Shown here: piece after piece, positions 42,088-51,195 of the stretch
Position numbering within the stretch: the stretch's first letter is position 1
Layout of the letters: each line of letters opens with the position of its first letter
Assembly: GCA_039024435.1 (NCBI GenBank)
Contig: JBCCQH010000001.1
Coordinates: 186,001-250,000 of the forward strand
Source of the DNA: JBCCQH01 sp039024435
GTDB lineage: Bacteria; Bacteroidota; Bacteroidia; J057; JADKCL01
DNA: 64,000 nucleotides
Reading direction: 5' to 3'
Position numbers and translations under genes: made by a program
Notes under the pieces: generated by a model
The model's database searches: none
Seen by the model: the letters and a program-made list of their open reading frames with translations, nothing else
What the model was told of the DNA's origin: nothing

Positions 42088-42837
42088 TCAGGACAGGAAG
42101 CGGTCCACAAAAGCGGCTTTGCGGGTGCGGGAAACCTGCAGGACCACGCCATTGCGCAGCCGCACCGTATTTTCGCCCTTTTGGAAAGCGGTCACATAAT
42201 TCAAATTGATCATGAAACTCTGGTGGATCCGGAAAAAGCCCTCTTCGAAGAGTACCGATTCGTAACTTTTGAGGGTCCGGCTGGACATGATTTCCTCGCC
42301 ATTGGCCAGGTGGAAGTGGGTGTAATTGCCGTCGGCGGAGAGGTAAGCCAGATCGGCCAGTTCGACCAGGGTGAATCCGCCCAGGTGGGGGATGACAATC
42401 TTCCGGATTTGGCCACTGTTGCGGAACTGCTCCACGAGGATCTTCACGTGGCCGCGGGTATCGCGCTGGCTTTCCCGGCGCAATACCAAGCGTTCGGTAA
42501 CCGCCCGCAACTCGCGCAACATGAGGGGTTTCAGCAGATAGGAAAACGCGGAAAACTGGAATGCTTTGATCGCATACTGATCGTAAGCGGTCAAAAACAC
42601 AATTTCAAACTGTGGATCCGGGATGTTTTCCAAAATGTCAAATCCATCTCCGGAACTCAGATGAATGTCGAGCAGGACGAGGTCAGGACGCAAGCGTTTC
42701 AAGGTGTCGATGCCCGAATCCACGTCGTCGGCTTCGGCCACGATGTCGAGTTGTGGCAAGTGCCGGTCGATCATGTGCCGGAGCAAGTAGCGGGCATCTT
42801 TTTCGTCATCGATGATGACGGTTTTCAAAGGGGTCAT
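42088..42837 (-). CDS. LytTR family response regulator, partner of the TPR kinase
   Basis: The 249-residue protein carries a receiver domain (IDDEKDARYLL, Asp57 in LVLLDIHLSSGDG, Lys in YLLKPLMLREL) and a LytTR DNA-binding domain (about 140-249; IVIPHLGGFTLVELADLAYLS, FFRIHQSFMINLNYV). It lies 71 bp downstream of the sensor kinase on the same strand, the classic LytS/LytR order. A near-consensus -7 (TAACTTTA) lies about 15 bases ahead of its ATG. Confidence 0.94.
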   Translation of the reverse strand: MTPLKTVIIDDEKDARYLLRHMIDRHLPQLDIVAEADDVDSGIDTLKRLRPDLVLLDIHLSSGDGFDILENIPDPQFEIVFLTAYDQYAIKAFQFSAFSYLLKPLMLRELRAVTERLVLRRESQRDTRGHVKILVEQFRNSGQIRKIVIPHLGGFTLVELADLAYLSADGNYTHFHLANGEEIMSSRTLKSYESVLFEEGFFRIHQSFMINLNYVTAFQKGENTVRLRNGVVLQVSRTRKAAFVDRFLS

Positions 42838-42908
42838 GGTGAGGTAAAGTTAGCATTCATTCCATTTAGCGGGCTAAATATCGGTTTGTACTTGGCCGCC
42901 CCGCTTGA

Positions 42909-45008
42909 TTATTGGCTGAGCAAGGGCAGTTCCATTCGTACTTCCGTACCGGCGACCGATCCGTCCGGGTGGCGCAATTGGCGGATTTCCAGGCCTTCGG
43001 GGTTGCCGAGGCGTTCCCGGATGATTTTCATGCCCATTGAAGCCGGCTTTTCCGGGCGGTGGGCCCGGGAGTTTTCGTAGCCAATTCCATCGTCCTGTAC
43101 CGTGCAGTTCAGTTTTCCGGTTTCCGTCGTGATCGCGACCCGGATATTGCCGAAGGTCTTCTGGGGCAGGATACCGTGCCAAATCGCATTTTCCACGATG
43201 GGCTGCAAAATCAGCGGAGGCATCTTGTAGTAGTGTTGGTCCAGTTCCGGATCGACCGCAATCGTATAGTCAAACTTGTCCTTCAGCCGGGTCTGCTCCA
43301 GCCGCAAGTACAACTCCAGGGTCTCCAATTCTTGCCGAATGGAAATTCGATCCCGTCCACTTTCCTCCAAAATTTGCCGCAACAAGTGCCCGAAGTCGGC
43401 GATGTAGTCATTGGCGAGGTCGAGTTCACCGTCGATGTACAAGCGCTGCACCGAGTTGAGGCAATTGAAGATAAAGTGGGGATTGATCTGGGAGCGCAGC
43501 AAGCGCTGTTGCAGGTCCAACTTCTCCCGCTGGGTGCGCAACTCGCGTTGGCGCAATACAAAAAATACCACCAGCGCCACCAGCAATCCGATCGCCCCGA
43601 CCAGGGCGATGATCCAATAGCTGCGGTTCAACTGCGCATCGGAAACGGCCAGTTCCAGGTCCTTCTTGGCCTGTACGACCTCCAGGCGGGCAATCTCTTT
43701 TTCCCGCAGTTGAGATTTGTATTGTTCCCGCAACTCGTTGACCTGCTTGAGGTTTTCTGCTTCGGTTTTCTTGTTGTAGATCGCATTGTGCTCCTTCATG
43801 TACGGGTAAGCAAGGTCATCGCGCCCGAGTTCGTGGTAGGTTCCGGCAAAGTTCAGGAACAGATTTTTCAGGGTCGTAGAATCGAAGCGGATGGTGTTTT
43901 CCTCGTAGATTTTCCGAGCGGAGGTGATTAAGCGGTTGGCTTCGGTTCGATGGCCCAACCGTGATTCGGTGAGGGCCAGGCTCGATTCTGAGAGCGATAC
44001 GAGGATGTCATTGCCCAGCTTCCGGGCGTACCTGAGTTCTTCCTGGTTGTGGAAGCGGGCTTGCTCCAACCGGTTTTGGTCCCGGTACAAGATCCCCAAG
44101 CCATCGTGGATGTTGTGGAGATTGTAGGTGCTTTGGATTTCCTCGGCCACTTCCAGGGCCGCGAGATATTCTTCTTCGGCCCGGTCCATTTGGTCGGTTT
44201 TGGCGTACACTGCCCCGATGGCCAGTCGGATTTCCCCGATCAATATCTGCTGCCGCAGTTCTTCCGCCAGGTCCAGGGCCAGTTTCAATTCCCGCAGGGC
44301 CTCTTCCCAGTTGCGCGAAAGGACCAGCACCACCCCGGTATTGTAGTGAATGCTGGTCGCAAACCGGTCAAATTCCGGTCGGTGCCGGTCGGCGATCCCC
44401 GACGCTTTTTGAAAGGCTTCGATGGCGGGGAGATTTCGCCCCCGGCTGGCGAGGGCCGCTCCCAGATTCGAGTACGCCTGCAGGATCATCGAAGTGTCGG
44501 CACTGCTGAGGGCCAGGTCCAGCCCCCGTTCCACTTGGCGCAAGTTGTTTTCCGCATCGCCGAGGTAGTAGTAAAATCCCGCCAAGGTCAGGGCCACCAC
44601 GGAGCGCAAGCGAAAATCCCCGGTGATCTCGGCCAGAGAATCGGCGTGTTCCAGGTGCCGGCGGGCCTCTTTTTCTTGCCCAAAAATCTGGGCCACCTCG
44701 CCCCGCACCACCAGCGCCTTGACTTGCTGGGGGACATTGTTCACTTCCCGGGCGAGTTTTTGGGCCCGGATCGCGAACAGCCTTGCCGAGTCAGGATTGA
44801 TGTCGACAAAAATATTGGCGAGGTCGATGCTGTGAACCGTGCGGGCCGAGTCGGTCTCCGCCTGTTCCAGTTTGACGAGGAGGCTGTCCACGATTTGATT
44901 GGCGTGGACCGTCGAAAGTCCCCCTCCGATGAGCATGAAGATGACGAGAAAGCATTTCCCGAGGCTGCCGAATCTGCGGCGGCAAAAGTTAAACGTGCGA
45001 TGTGACAT
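42909..45008 (-). CDS. LytS-type sensor histidine kinase with TPR repeats
   Basis: From the ATG at 45008 (MSHRTFNFCRRR) the protein is 699 residues. It has a signal/anchor (about 15-33), a periplasmic array of tetratricopeptide repeats (about 40-430, for example AQIFGQEKEARRHLEHADSL), a coiled-coil, and one membrane segment at about 463-487. The cytoplasmic His_kinase domain has its His511 in INPHFIFNCLNSVQ and an ATPase domain with ILQPIVENAIWHG and DDGIGYEN. Such TPR kinases are common in Bacteroidota and usually sense envelope or peptide signals. The LytTR gene at 42088 is its probable response regulator. Confidence 0.93.
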   Translation of the reverse strand: MSHRTFNFCRRRFGSLGKCFLVIFMLIGGGLSTVHANQIVDSLLVKLEQAETDSARTVHSIDLANIFVDINPDSARLFAIRAQKLAREVNNVPQQVKALVVRGEVAQIFGQEKEARRHLEHADSLAEITGDFRLRSVVALTLAGFYYYLGDAENNLRQVERGLDLALSSADTSMILQAYSNLGAALASRGRNLPAIEAFQKASGIADRHRPEFDRFATSIHYNTGVVLVLSRNWEEALRELKLALDLAEELRQQILIGEIRLAIGAVYAKTDQMDRAEEEYLAALEVAEEIQSTYNLHNIHDGLGILYRDQNRLEQARFHNQEELRYARKLGNDILVSLSESSLALTESRLGHRTEANRLITSARKIYEENTIRFDSTTLKNLFLNFAGTYHELGRDDLAYPYMKEHNAIYNKKTEAENLKQVNELREQYKSQLREKEIARLEVVQAKKDLELAVSDAQLNRSYWIIALVGAIGLLVALVVFFVLRQRELRTQREKLDLQQRLLRSQINPHFIFNCLNSVQRLYIDGELDLANDYIADFGHLLRQILEESGRDRISIRQELETLELYLRLEQTRLKDKFDYTIAVDPELDQHYYKMPPLILQPIVENAIWHGILPQKTFGNIRVAITTETGKLNCTVQDDGIGYENSRAHRPEKPASMGMKIIRERLGNPEGLEIRQLRHPDGSVAGTEVRMELPLLSQ

Positions 45009-45256
45009 GGTTGGCCGGTATGGATATATTGCTGGATCGGACCATTCCTTTCCCCGAGTAAAATACAAAAATGTTGTTTTCCATCCTCTCAGGGAATGAC
45101 CGAAGAAAGAAGCGCGGCGAAGATTCAAGGGAGATGGGTACATAACTGGATAAAAAACGGCAAATCGCCCCGCACAACCAGCGTCAATTGAGCAACCGGA
45201 TACCCCAGTGCGGTAGTTTGTCTTGCTGAATCAATATCCGGTAAATGAAACGGCCG
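45009..45256. other. Intergenic region between kinase genes
   Basis: This 248-bp gap contains the leader of the TPR kinase. CATTTTTG with a TATTTTAC flank around 45060-45075 may hold its promoter, but no exact TAnnTTTG was found. No gene is supported. Confidence 0.4.
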
Positions 45257-47614
45257 CTAGAGTTCTGCCTGAAGTTCCGCAATTGCACCTTCCAGCCCGG
45301 GCGCCAGTCGCCCCAACAGCTCGCGCAACCGCCCAAAGTCCGGCGACTCCGTTCGCGCCACGCGCTCCACTTCCGGAACCAGATCGGCGTGGCCCGGAAT
45401 CTTGAACATCACCAAAGAGGGCTTGAGGCCGTGCATCGCTTGGTAGATGGCTTCTCCGTCTTTTCCCACCAGGCTGCTTTGCATCCGCTGCAGCGCCGCC
45501 GGGGCTTCCTCCAAAAATATTGCGATCAGCTCGGCCTTGAACGCGTCACTTCCTGCCGCCAGCGCGTCGAGCGCGCTGAGGTCTACGTAACTGCGCCCCG
45601 CCGCTTCAGCGGCTTTGATTTCCTTTTTGGGCGCTATTTCTACTGGTCCACCGCCCCCTACCCACTCGACGATTTTGTCCCGCAACGTATCCGGATGAAA
45701 AGGCTTCGAGATAAATGCATTCATCCCCGCTGCGAGGCACCGGTCCACCTCTTCGGCCATGGCGTGGGCGGTCAGTGCAATCACCGGCGTCCGTCGGACC
45801 CGTGTCTCGGCATGGGCCCGGATGCGCCGTGTCGCTTCGTAGCCGTCCATCTCTGGCATTTGAATGTCCATCAGCACCACGTCAAACGGCTGCGCGATCA
45901 GCATCGCCAGGGCTTCCCGGCCATTGGCCGCAATTTCGTAGCGGTAGCCCAAGCGTTCGAGCACCCGGCCGGCCAGTTTCTGGTTCATGAGGTTGTCTTC
46001 CGCCAATAGTACCCGGATGTGTTGTGGAACTACCCGCTGGGCGGTGGGAGCAGCCTTTTCCGTGGGCGTGGATACCGCTTCCTCGGCCACGGCAAATTCC
46101 AGGTCAAAATAAAAATTGGAGCCTTCGCCCAGGGTGCTTTGGACCCCGATTTTGCCCCCCTGCAACTCCACAATTCGCTTGCAGATCGTCAGACCCAATC
46201 CGGTTCCGCCGTACTTGCGGGTGGTTTCGTTGCTCGCCTGGGTGAAGCTCTCAAAGATCGAAACCCGCTTTTCTGGCGCAATGCCAATCCCTGTATCGGC
46301 GACTTCAAACAGCAGGTGGGCCCGGGCATCTGACCCCGAAATCTGCTTCACTGAGATGCTGACCTCGCCGGTCTCGGTGAATTTGATGGCGTTGCCTACC
46401 AGATTGATCAGCACCTGATTGAGGCGCACCCGATCCCCGACAATTCGGCGGGGCACATCCGGCCCGATGAAGACCTCCAGGAACAGGTTTTTCTCGTTGG
46501 CGCGGGCCCGAAAAATCCCGCGCAGGGATTGGAGCAACTCTTCCAGATCGAAGGGCCGTGGCTCAAAGCGCAGCATGCCCGCTTCGATTTTACTCAGGTC
46601 CAAGATATCGTTGATGATGGCGATGAGCGCTTCCCCGGCGGCATCGATGGCGGTCAGGGAATCGCGTTGTTCCGCGTTGAGGGGCGAGTCATAAAGCAGT
46701 TTGGTAAATCCGATGATTGCGTTCATCGGAGTACGGATCTCGTGGCTCATATTGGCGAGGAACTCTTCCCGGGACTTGGCCGAGCGCTCGGCGATGTCGC
46801 GGGCTTCGATGAGTTCGCGTTCGATCTGCTTGCGCTCGTTGATGTCTTGGATCGTGCCGACGATCTTGATCGCGCGGTCCTGGGCGTTGCGGATGGACCG
46901 GCCCTGGATTTCTACGTGGCGCACCTCCTGGGTGACCGTGACGATGCGCATATCAAAGCGGAAGTCTTCATCGTCGCGCAGGCAGCGGCGCACGTAGTCC
47001 TCACTGCTGGGCAGATCTTCCGGGTGGATGTGATTGACAAATAGATCGATATTGACCGCCTGTTGGCTGGGATTTTCGTATCCTACCATGAGGTAGACCT
47101 GCTCCGACCAGTAGCGGACACCGGTCACCATGTCGAGTTCCCAGGAACCAATTTTGGCGATGCGTTGGGCCTCGGCGAGCCGGGCTTCACTGATGCGCAA
47201 GGCCGCGGCGGTGTGCTGGCGCTCCACCTCCGCGTGGTGGGTCCGGATGGCATTGCGCAGAATCTGCGAAATCCCCTCGGGATTGACGAGTCGTTTAGAG
47301 ATGTAATCTGAGCCGCCCGACTTCATTACCTCGACCGCGATCTTTTCGTCGCCTTGGGAAGTCACGACAATGACCGGCATCTTGTAGCCTTCTTTGCGGA
47401 ACTCCTGGAGCACTTCCAGGCCGTCCCCGCCCGGCAAGCGGTAGTCGAGGAACACGCAGTCGTAAGCATTTGCCCGCACGTGCTCCCAGGCTGCCTGGAT
47501 GCTGTCGGCGTCGTCCATCGATGCCAATATTCCTGCTTTGCGCACCGAGCGGCGGATCGCCATTCGGTCCACTTCGTCGTCATCAATGATCAGGAGGCGC
47601 AGTTCTTCTTCCAT
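45257..47614 (-). CDS. Hybrid sensor kinase: REC-PAS-HisKA-HATPase-REC-HPt
   Basis: The 785-residue soluble protein starts MEEELRLLIIDDDEVDRMAI. Domains in order are: receiver (Asp57 in FLDYRLPGGDG), a PAS domain with PAC tail (about 150-270, YWSEQVYLMVGYENPSQ), HisKA (His291 in NMSHEIRTPMNAIIGF), HATPase (VGNAIKF, DTGIGIAPEK, GGTGLGLTI), a second receiver (Asp583 in VVLMDIQMPEMDGYEA) and an HPt domain (His728 in QAMHGLKPSLVMF). It lacks membrane segments, so it responds to an internal or partner-supplied signal. The receiver-only gene 5 bp upstream is in the same operon. It could feed phosphate to the REC-HPt protein at 39334 (inference). Confidence 0.93.
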   Translation of the reverse strand: MEEELRLLIIDDDEVDRMAIRRSVRKAGILASMDDADSIQAAWEHVRANAYDCVFLDYRLPGGDGLEVLQEFRKEGYKMPVIVVTSQGDEKIAVEVMKSGGSDYISKRLVNPEGISQILRNAIRTHHAEVERQHTAAALRISEARLAEAQRIAKIGSWELDMVTGVRYWSEQVYLMVGYENPSQQAVNIDLFVNHIHPEDLPSSEDYVRRCLRDDEDFRFDMRIVTVTQEVRHVEIQGRSIRNAQDRAIKIVGTIQDINERKQIERELIEARDIAERSAKSREEFLANMSHEIRTPMNAIIGFTKLLYDSPLNAEQRDSLTAIDAAGEALIAIINDILDLSKIEAGMLRFEPRPFDLEELLQSLRGIFRARANEKNLFLEVFIGPDVPRRIVGDRVRLNQVLINLVGNAIKFTETGEVSISVKQISGSDARAHLLFEVADTGIGIAPEKRVSIFESFTQASNETTRKYGGTGLGLTICKRIVELQGGKIGVQSTLGEGSNFYFDLEFAVAEEAVSTPTEKAAPTAQRVVPQHIRVLLAEDNLMNQKLAGRVLERLGYRYEIAANGREALAMLIAQPFDVVLMDIQMPEMDGYEATRRIRAHAETRVRRTPVIALTAHAMAEEVDRCLAAGMNAFISKPFHPDTLRDKIVEWVGGGGPVEIAPKKEIKAAEAAGRSYVDLSALDALAAGSDAFKAELIAIFLEEAPAALQRMQSSLVGKDGEAIYQAMHGLKPSLVMFKIPGHADLVPEVERVARTESPDFGRLRELLGRLAPGLEGAIAELQAEL

Positions 47615-47619
47615 GGCAT

Positions 47620-48042
47620 TCAGTACTCGCAGATTTCCCAATAGTGCTTCAGCGTGGTAATCACCTTCAGAAAGTCCCGGCTGGACAAGGGCTTCAAAAT
47701 ATAGCCCGAAACATTGTGGTGATACGCCGCGCGCAGATCCGCTTTTTCATTGGAGGTGGTCAGGACAAACACGGAAATGCTGCGCAAAGTCGGGTCGGCC
47801 CGCAGTTCGCGGAGAAATTCCAGTCCGTTCATGCGGGGCATGTTGATGTCGAGCAAGATGATTCGGGGCAAATTTTGACTTACCGAGGAGAGTGGTCCCC
47901 GGAGCAATTCCAGGGCTTCCCTACCATCGGCAGCGACGTGTAGCGGCCAGCCGACCCGGGCTTTCGCAAATGCCCGACGTACATTCATGACATCGACAGG
48001 ATCGTCCTCGACGAGCAATATTTCGATTTCCTTGGTATTCAT
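47620..48042 (-). CDS. Single-domain response regulator (Rcp1/CheY-like)
   Basis: The 140-residue protein is a bare receiver domain with the acidic pair EDDPVDV near the start, phospho-acceptor Asp65 (IILLDINMPRMNG), FVLTTSNEKADL and the Lys motif YILKPLSSRDF. It resembles Rcp1-type regulators that act with hybrid kinases. The ATG at 48042 (MNTKEIEILLVEDD) is preceded by a perfect -7 box at 48062-48069. It ends 5 bp before the hybrid kinase ATG. Confidence 0.93.
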   Translation of the reverse strand: MNTKEIEILLVEDDPVDVMNVRRAFAKARVGWPLHVAADGREALELLRGPLSSVSQNLPRIILLDINMPRMNGLEFLRELRADPTLRSISVFVLTTSNEKADLRAAYHHNVSGYILKPLSSRDFLKVITTLKHYWEICEY

Positions 48043-48061
48043 GTGCGGGATGGCAGGATGA

Positions 48062-48069
48062 CAAAAATA
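48062..48069 (-). promoter_or_regulatory. -7 element of the single-domain regulator/hybrid kinase operon
   Basis: Minus-strand TATTTTTG, a perfect TAnnTTTG, 19 bases before the ATG at 48042. Confidence 0.6.
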
Positions 48070-48151
48070 GGGAAAACGAAGCGTTGCCGGAGGCATATTT
48101 CGCTGGGCGGTGCTTTTGGGGGGGTGAAGGGCGCGCGGATAAAATCCGCCG

Positions 48152-48180
48152 CAAAATCGCAGAATTAAACACACTCCGTC
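48152..48180 (+). repeat. Possible palindromic element remnant, copy F
   Basis: GCAAAATCGCAGAATTAAA is identical to the corresponding part of copy D (61556-61574), but the match does not extend far. It is either a small remnant or chance. Confidence 0.4.
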
Positions 48181-48233
48181 TCCGGGGCAATTGAAAGTTG
48201 CCGGGGGAAGCCCCTCCGTCTACCCCCTGGATG

Positions 48234-49139
48234 TCATTTCCCCATTCGTTCTTTCCAGTTCCGCGAGTCACTCCCCCAGCTCAGGCGGTCCCGCAGCGTT
48301 CCGAGGTAGTTGCTGGACTGCACCCGCACCAGGCGCACAGGATTCTCCGATTTGCGCACCGCGACTTCGACATTCGTCTCGATCAGGACCGTACGTGTAT
48401 CCAGGGCGATCATCGCCTGTCCGGTGCGGGATTCGATCCCAAAGGAGATCACCGATTCGTCCGGCACGATGATCGGCCGGACGGTCAGAGAATGAGGTGC
48501 TACCGGAGTGATCGCGACCGAGTTCGCGGTAGGGTGGATGATCGGCCCGCCGCAGGCCAAAGAATAGGCCGTGGAGCCGGTCGGTGTTGCGATGATCAAT
48601 CCGTCCCCCCAGTAAGAGTTCAGGAACTCGCCGTTGATGTAGGTGTGAACCGTGATCATCTCGTTGCTTTGCGCCTTGTGGAGGGTGAGGTCGTTCAGCC
48701 CGAAATTGTAATCCCCAAAAAGGTGGGGTGGATCGGACTCGACGACCAGGCCGTGGCGGACCTCGATGCGGTAGATGTCCTTCATGAGTTCCTCGGTAGC
48801 GATGAACAGATTTTCCTGGGTCACCGAAGTCAGGAAACCCAGCCGACCAAAGTTGACCCCGAGAACCGGCAGTTGGTTGCGCACGAACATTACCGTGTTC
48901 AAAAACGTTCCGTCCCCCCCGAAGCTGTAGGCAAAATCGTAGCCCTTCATCTGTGCCCGCTGTTCGAGCAGGTAAGGCTTGACGACCTGCTTCCAGTCGG
49001 TCAAGACCTTCTCCAATTCCCGCGCGTAACCGTAGTGGACCCGGTACTCAATGCTGCGTTCCTGCATAAATCGGAAAAACCGCGCCAGCAGATTGAGGTC
49101 GGTGCGGTCGGTCAGCTTGCCGAAAATTGCTAATTTCAT
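48234..49139 (-). CDS. nadK: NAD kinase
   Basis: This 301-residue cytoplasmic enzyme phosphorylates NAD to NADP. It has the GGDGT motif (residues 74-78, in YSFGGDGTFLN), the NFGRLGFLTS segment, NDLTLHK and the Gly-rich DGLIIATPTGSTAYSLACGGPIIHP block. The start ATG at 49139 overlaps the stop of the BamA-like gene by four bases (ATGA), so translation of the two is coupled. NadK and an Omp85-like gene are often adjacent in Bacteroidota. Confidence 0.97.
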   Translation of the reverse strand: MKLAIFGKLTDRTDLNLLARFFRFMQERSIEYRVHYGYARELEKVLTDWKQVVKPYLLEQRAQMKGYDFAYSFGGDGTFLNTVMFVRNQLPVLGVNFGRLGFLTSVTQENLFIATEELMKDIYRIEVRHGLVVESDPPHLFGDYNFGLNDLTLHKAQSNEMITVHTYINGEFLNSYWGDGLIIATPTGSTAYSLACGGPIIHPTANSVAITPVAPHSLTVRPIIVPDESVISFGIESRTGQAMIALDTRTVLIETNVEVAVRKSENPVRLVRVQSSNYLGTLRDRLSWGSDSRNWKERMGK

Positions 49140-50599
49140 TGTATTGAGACGATTGCGCTGAGGTAGATCCCTCCAAATCCCAGCAAGTTGCGGCTGTACT
49201 CCAGCCGGAAGAGCGAGTCGTAAACCGTGATCAGGTTCAATCCGACCCCGTATCCTAGCAACCAGCGATCCTTCAAGTAGTTGTCCTGATTGTTAAAAGT
49301 TCGGTCGGAGACGTAGCCCGCGTCGCTGTAGGCACTAATATACAGCCCCACGGGGAAGTCCTGAAAACGCCGAAACGGGATCCAGGGCACGTGGACGATC
49401 CGCCGGGGCAGCAGGGCAAATTTCCATTCGGCCTTGGTCAGGTTCACAAAGGAGCCATCGATAACGAAATATTCGTAGCCCCGCAGAAAGCTGTTGCCCA
49501 GACCCACAAAAAACTTATCGTAGTAGGGCACCCGGTCCCCAAAGAGAAAGAAGTTCTGCGTACCGTAGGCAAAGTTCCAGCGCTTGGAGAGCGGAAGGTG
49601 GTGAGAAAAGGACAAGGTCGCTTTCACGAAGCGGGTGGTGCCCAGGCCCGGGAGGCCACGCAACCGCACCGAGGCGCTGTATTTGAGACCCTCCAGGGGA
49701 AAAGAATGCCAGTCCCGCTGGTCTTCCACCCAGGAAATGCCCACCGTCGGATAGTATTCCTCGTTGGCGTCCCGGGTGAGGTAGCGTGGATTAAAGATCC
49801 GAATGCTGTCCTGCAAGTGGTAGTAGAGGTAGCCAAAATTGAATTGCAATTGTCGCCGCGGACCAAATCGCTTGCTGAAGGTGGCAGTGCCGATGAAACT
49901 GGTCCGGATCCGGCTTTCCTGCAAGCGCGCGAGTTGCAGCACCCCGTCTACCGTGTTGTAGCCGATCTCTTTGTCATTCGAAAGGAACACACCAAAACTG
50001 CCGTCGATCTGCGCCTGGGGAAAGAGAAAAGGCCGGGTAAACTGCAAGGAAAGTCGCCGGGTGTAGCCATTTTGCGCGTACAGATACATCCGGTCGTTCC
50101 AGCCGGAAACATTTTTCCATTCCACCCCCAGACCATAGACCAGCCGGTCCAGGTCCTTGTCTTCCCACCATTCGTTGAAAGTGCGCTCGGCCAGGGCGGC
50201 GTAGGGCTGCGGGAAAATGTACCAACGTTCCTTTACCCGCACGGTAAAATAAATGCGATCCCCGGATATCTCTTCGGTGATCTTGACATCGTTGAAGAGG
50301 GTGAGGTTGTAGATATTGTAGGTATTGGTATTGCGGATTTGGTCCAATGCTTCCGCCGCGATGGTATCGCCGGGCTGAATCGTCATCTGCCGCAGTACGA
50401 CGAGTTCTTTGGTTTTGCGCACGCCTTCCACAGCGATGTCTTCCACGATTAACGCGGAGGTCTGGCCCCATCCGGGCAGCGCCCACAGCCACAGTCCCAA
50501 GCCCAGCAGAATCCCGACCCCTGCGTTTCGCAGGCGCTCAGTCGGGCAATATGTCGAGCATGGTTTTCGCAACGGTAACGGGGTTTTCGGCCCGGCCAA
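49136..50599 (-). CDS. BamA/TamA-like Omp85 outer-membrane protein
   Basis: About 480 residues: signal region (GLGLWLWALPGWGQ), one POTRA-like domain (IVEDIAVEGVRKTKELVVLR, FNDVKITEEISGDRIYFTV) and a 16-strand-type barrel ending LYISAYSDAGYV ... GIYLSAIVSIQ. The L6-type motif FLRGYEYFV is visible. It is shorter than true BamA (one POTRA rather than five), so it is best seen as a TamA/BamA-like outer-membrane insertase relative. The frame contains no ATG: the coordinates give the longest frame (TTG at 50599, inside thiE). A TTG at 50572 or a start after the thiE stop (50538) is equally possible. Confidence 0.85.
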   Translation of the reverse strand: MAGPKTPLPLRKPCSTYCPTERLRNAGVGILLGLGLWLWALPGWGQTSALIVEDIAVEGVRKTKELVVLRQMTIQPGDTIAAEALDQIRNTNTYNIYNLTLFNDVKITEEISGDRIYFTVRVKERWYIFPQPYAALAERTFNEWWEDKDLDRLVYGLGVEWKNVSGWNDRMYLYAQNGYTRRLSLQFTRPFLFPQAQIDGSFGVFLSNDKEIGYNTVDGVLQLARLQESRIRTSFIGTATFSKRFGPRRQLQFNFGYLYYHLQDSIRIFNPRYLTRDANEEYYPTVGISWVEDQRDWHSFPLEGLKYSASVRLRGLPGLGTTRFVKATLSFSHHLPLSKRWNFAYGTQNFFLFGDRVPYYDKFFVGLGNSFLRGYEYFVIDGSFVNLTKAEWKFALLPRRIVHVPWIPFRRFQDFPVGLYISAYSDAGYVSDRTFNNQDNYLKDRWLLGYGVGLNLITVYDSLFRLEYSRNLLGFGGIYLSAIVSIQ

Positions 50600-51155
50600 A
50601 GGAGGAGATCACGGCGCACCCGTAGGCGCCGGCTTCTACCACCGGTGCCAGATTGGCGGTTTCGATGCTCCCAATGGCAATTACTGGCCAGGGGGAAATC
50701 TCCACCAGTGTGCGGAGTCCCGACAGGCCCAGGTCCGGCAATCCGGTGGACTTGGAGCGGGTGCCGTACACCGGCCCGATGCCGACGTAGTTGATCGCTT
50801 GCCCGGTGAGGGCCGCCAATTCGGAGGGGTCGTGCACGGTTGCCCCGATGATCGCCTTTGGTCCCAAAAGGGCGCGCGCGGCCGCAACGGAGCCATCTTC
50901 CTTCCCCAAATGTACACCTTGTGCCCCAACTTGAAAAGCCAATTCGGCATCATCGTTGATGATCAGGGGCAATCCGGAGCGCCGTGCGAGGGCGGCAATT
51001 GCTTCCAGTTCAGCCCGATCCCGGTCCGGTAAGTAAGCTTTGTTGCGGTACTGAACCGCGCATTTCCCGGTCGAAAATGCCATTTTCGCCAGTTCAAAGT
51101 GCGAAAATCGGCTTTGAAGGGTAGTATTGGTGATGATATGGAGGCGCGGCAACAT
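50538..51155 (-). CDS. thiE: Thiamine phosphate synthase
   Basis: The 205-residue TIM-barrel enzyme joins the thiazole and pyrimidine halves of thiamine. Family blocks are visible: KCAVQYRNKAYLPDR (pyrophosphate-binding Arg), LIINDDAELAFQVGAQGVHLGKED, IIGATVHDP, YVGIGPVYGTRSK, VIAIGSI and a C-terminal YGCAVISSFGRA. The length is normal. The stop lies inside the beginning of the BamA-like frame. Thiamine genes are otherwise absent from the window, so this may act in salvage or with distant genes. Confidence 0.93.
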   Translation of the reverse strand: MLPRLHIITNTTLQSRFSHFELAKMAFSTGKCAVQYRNKAYLPDRDRAELEAIAALARRSGLPLIINDDAELAFQVGAQGVHLGKEDGSVAAARALLGPKAIIGATVHDPSELAALTGQAINYVGIGPVYGTRSKSTGLPDLGLSGLRTLVEISPWPVIAIGSIETANLAPVVEAGAYGCAVISSFGRAENPVTVAKTMLDILPD

Positions 51156-51195
51156 GCGGTTATCCGGAGACGGAATCGAAGGCCCATTTACCGGA

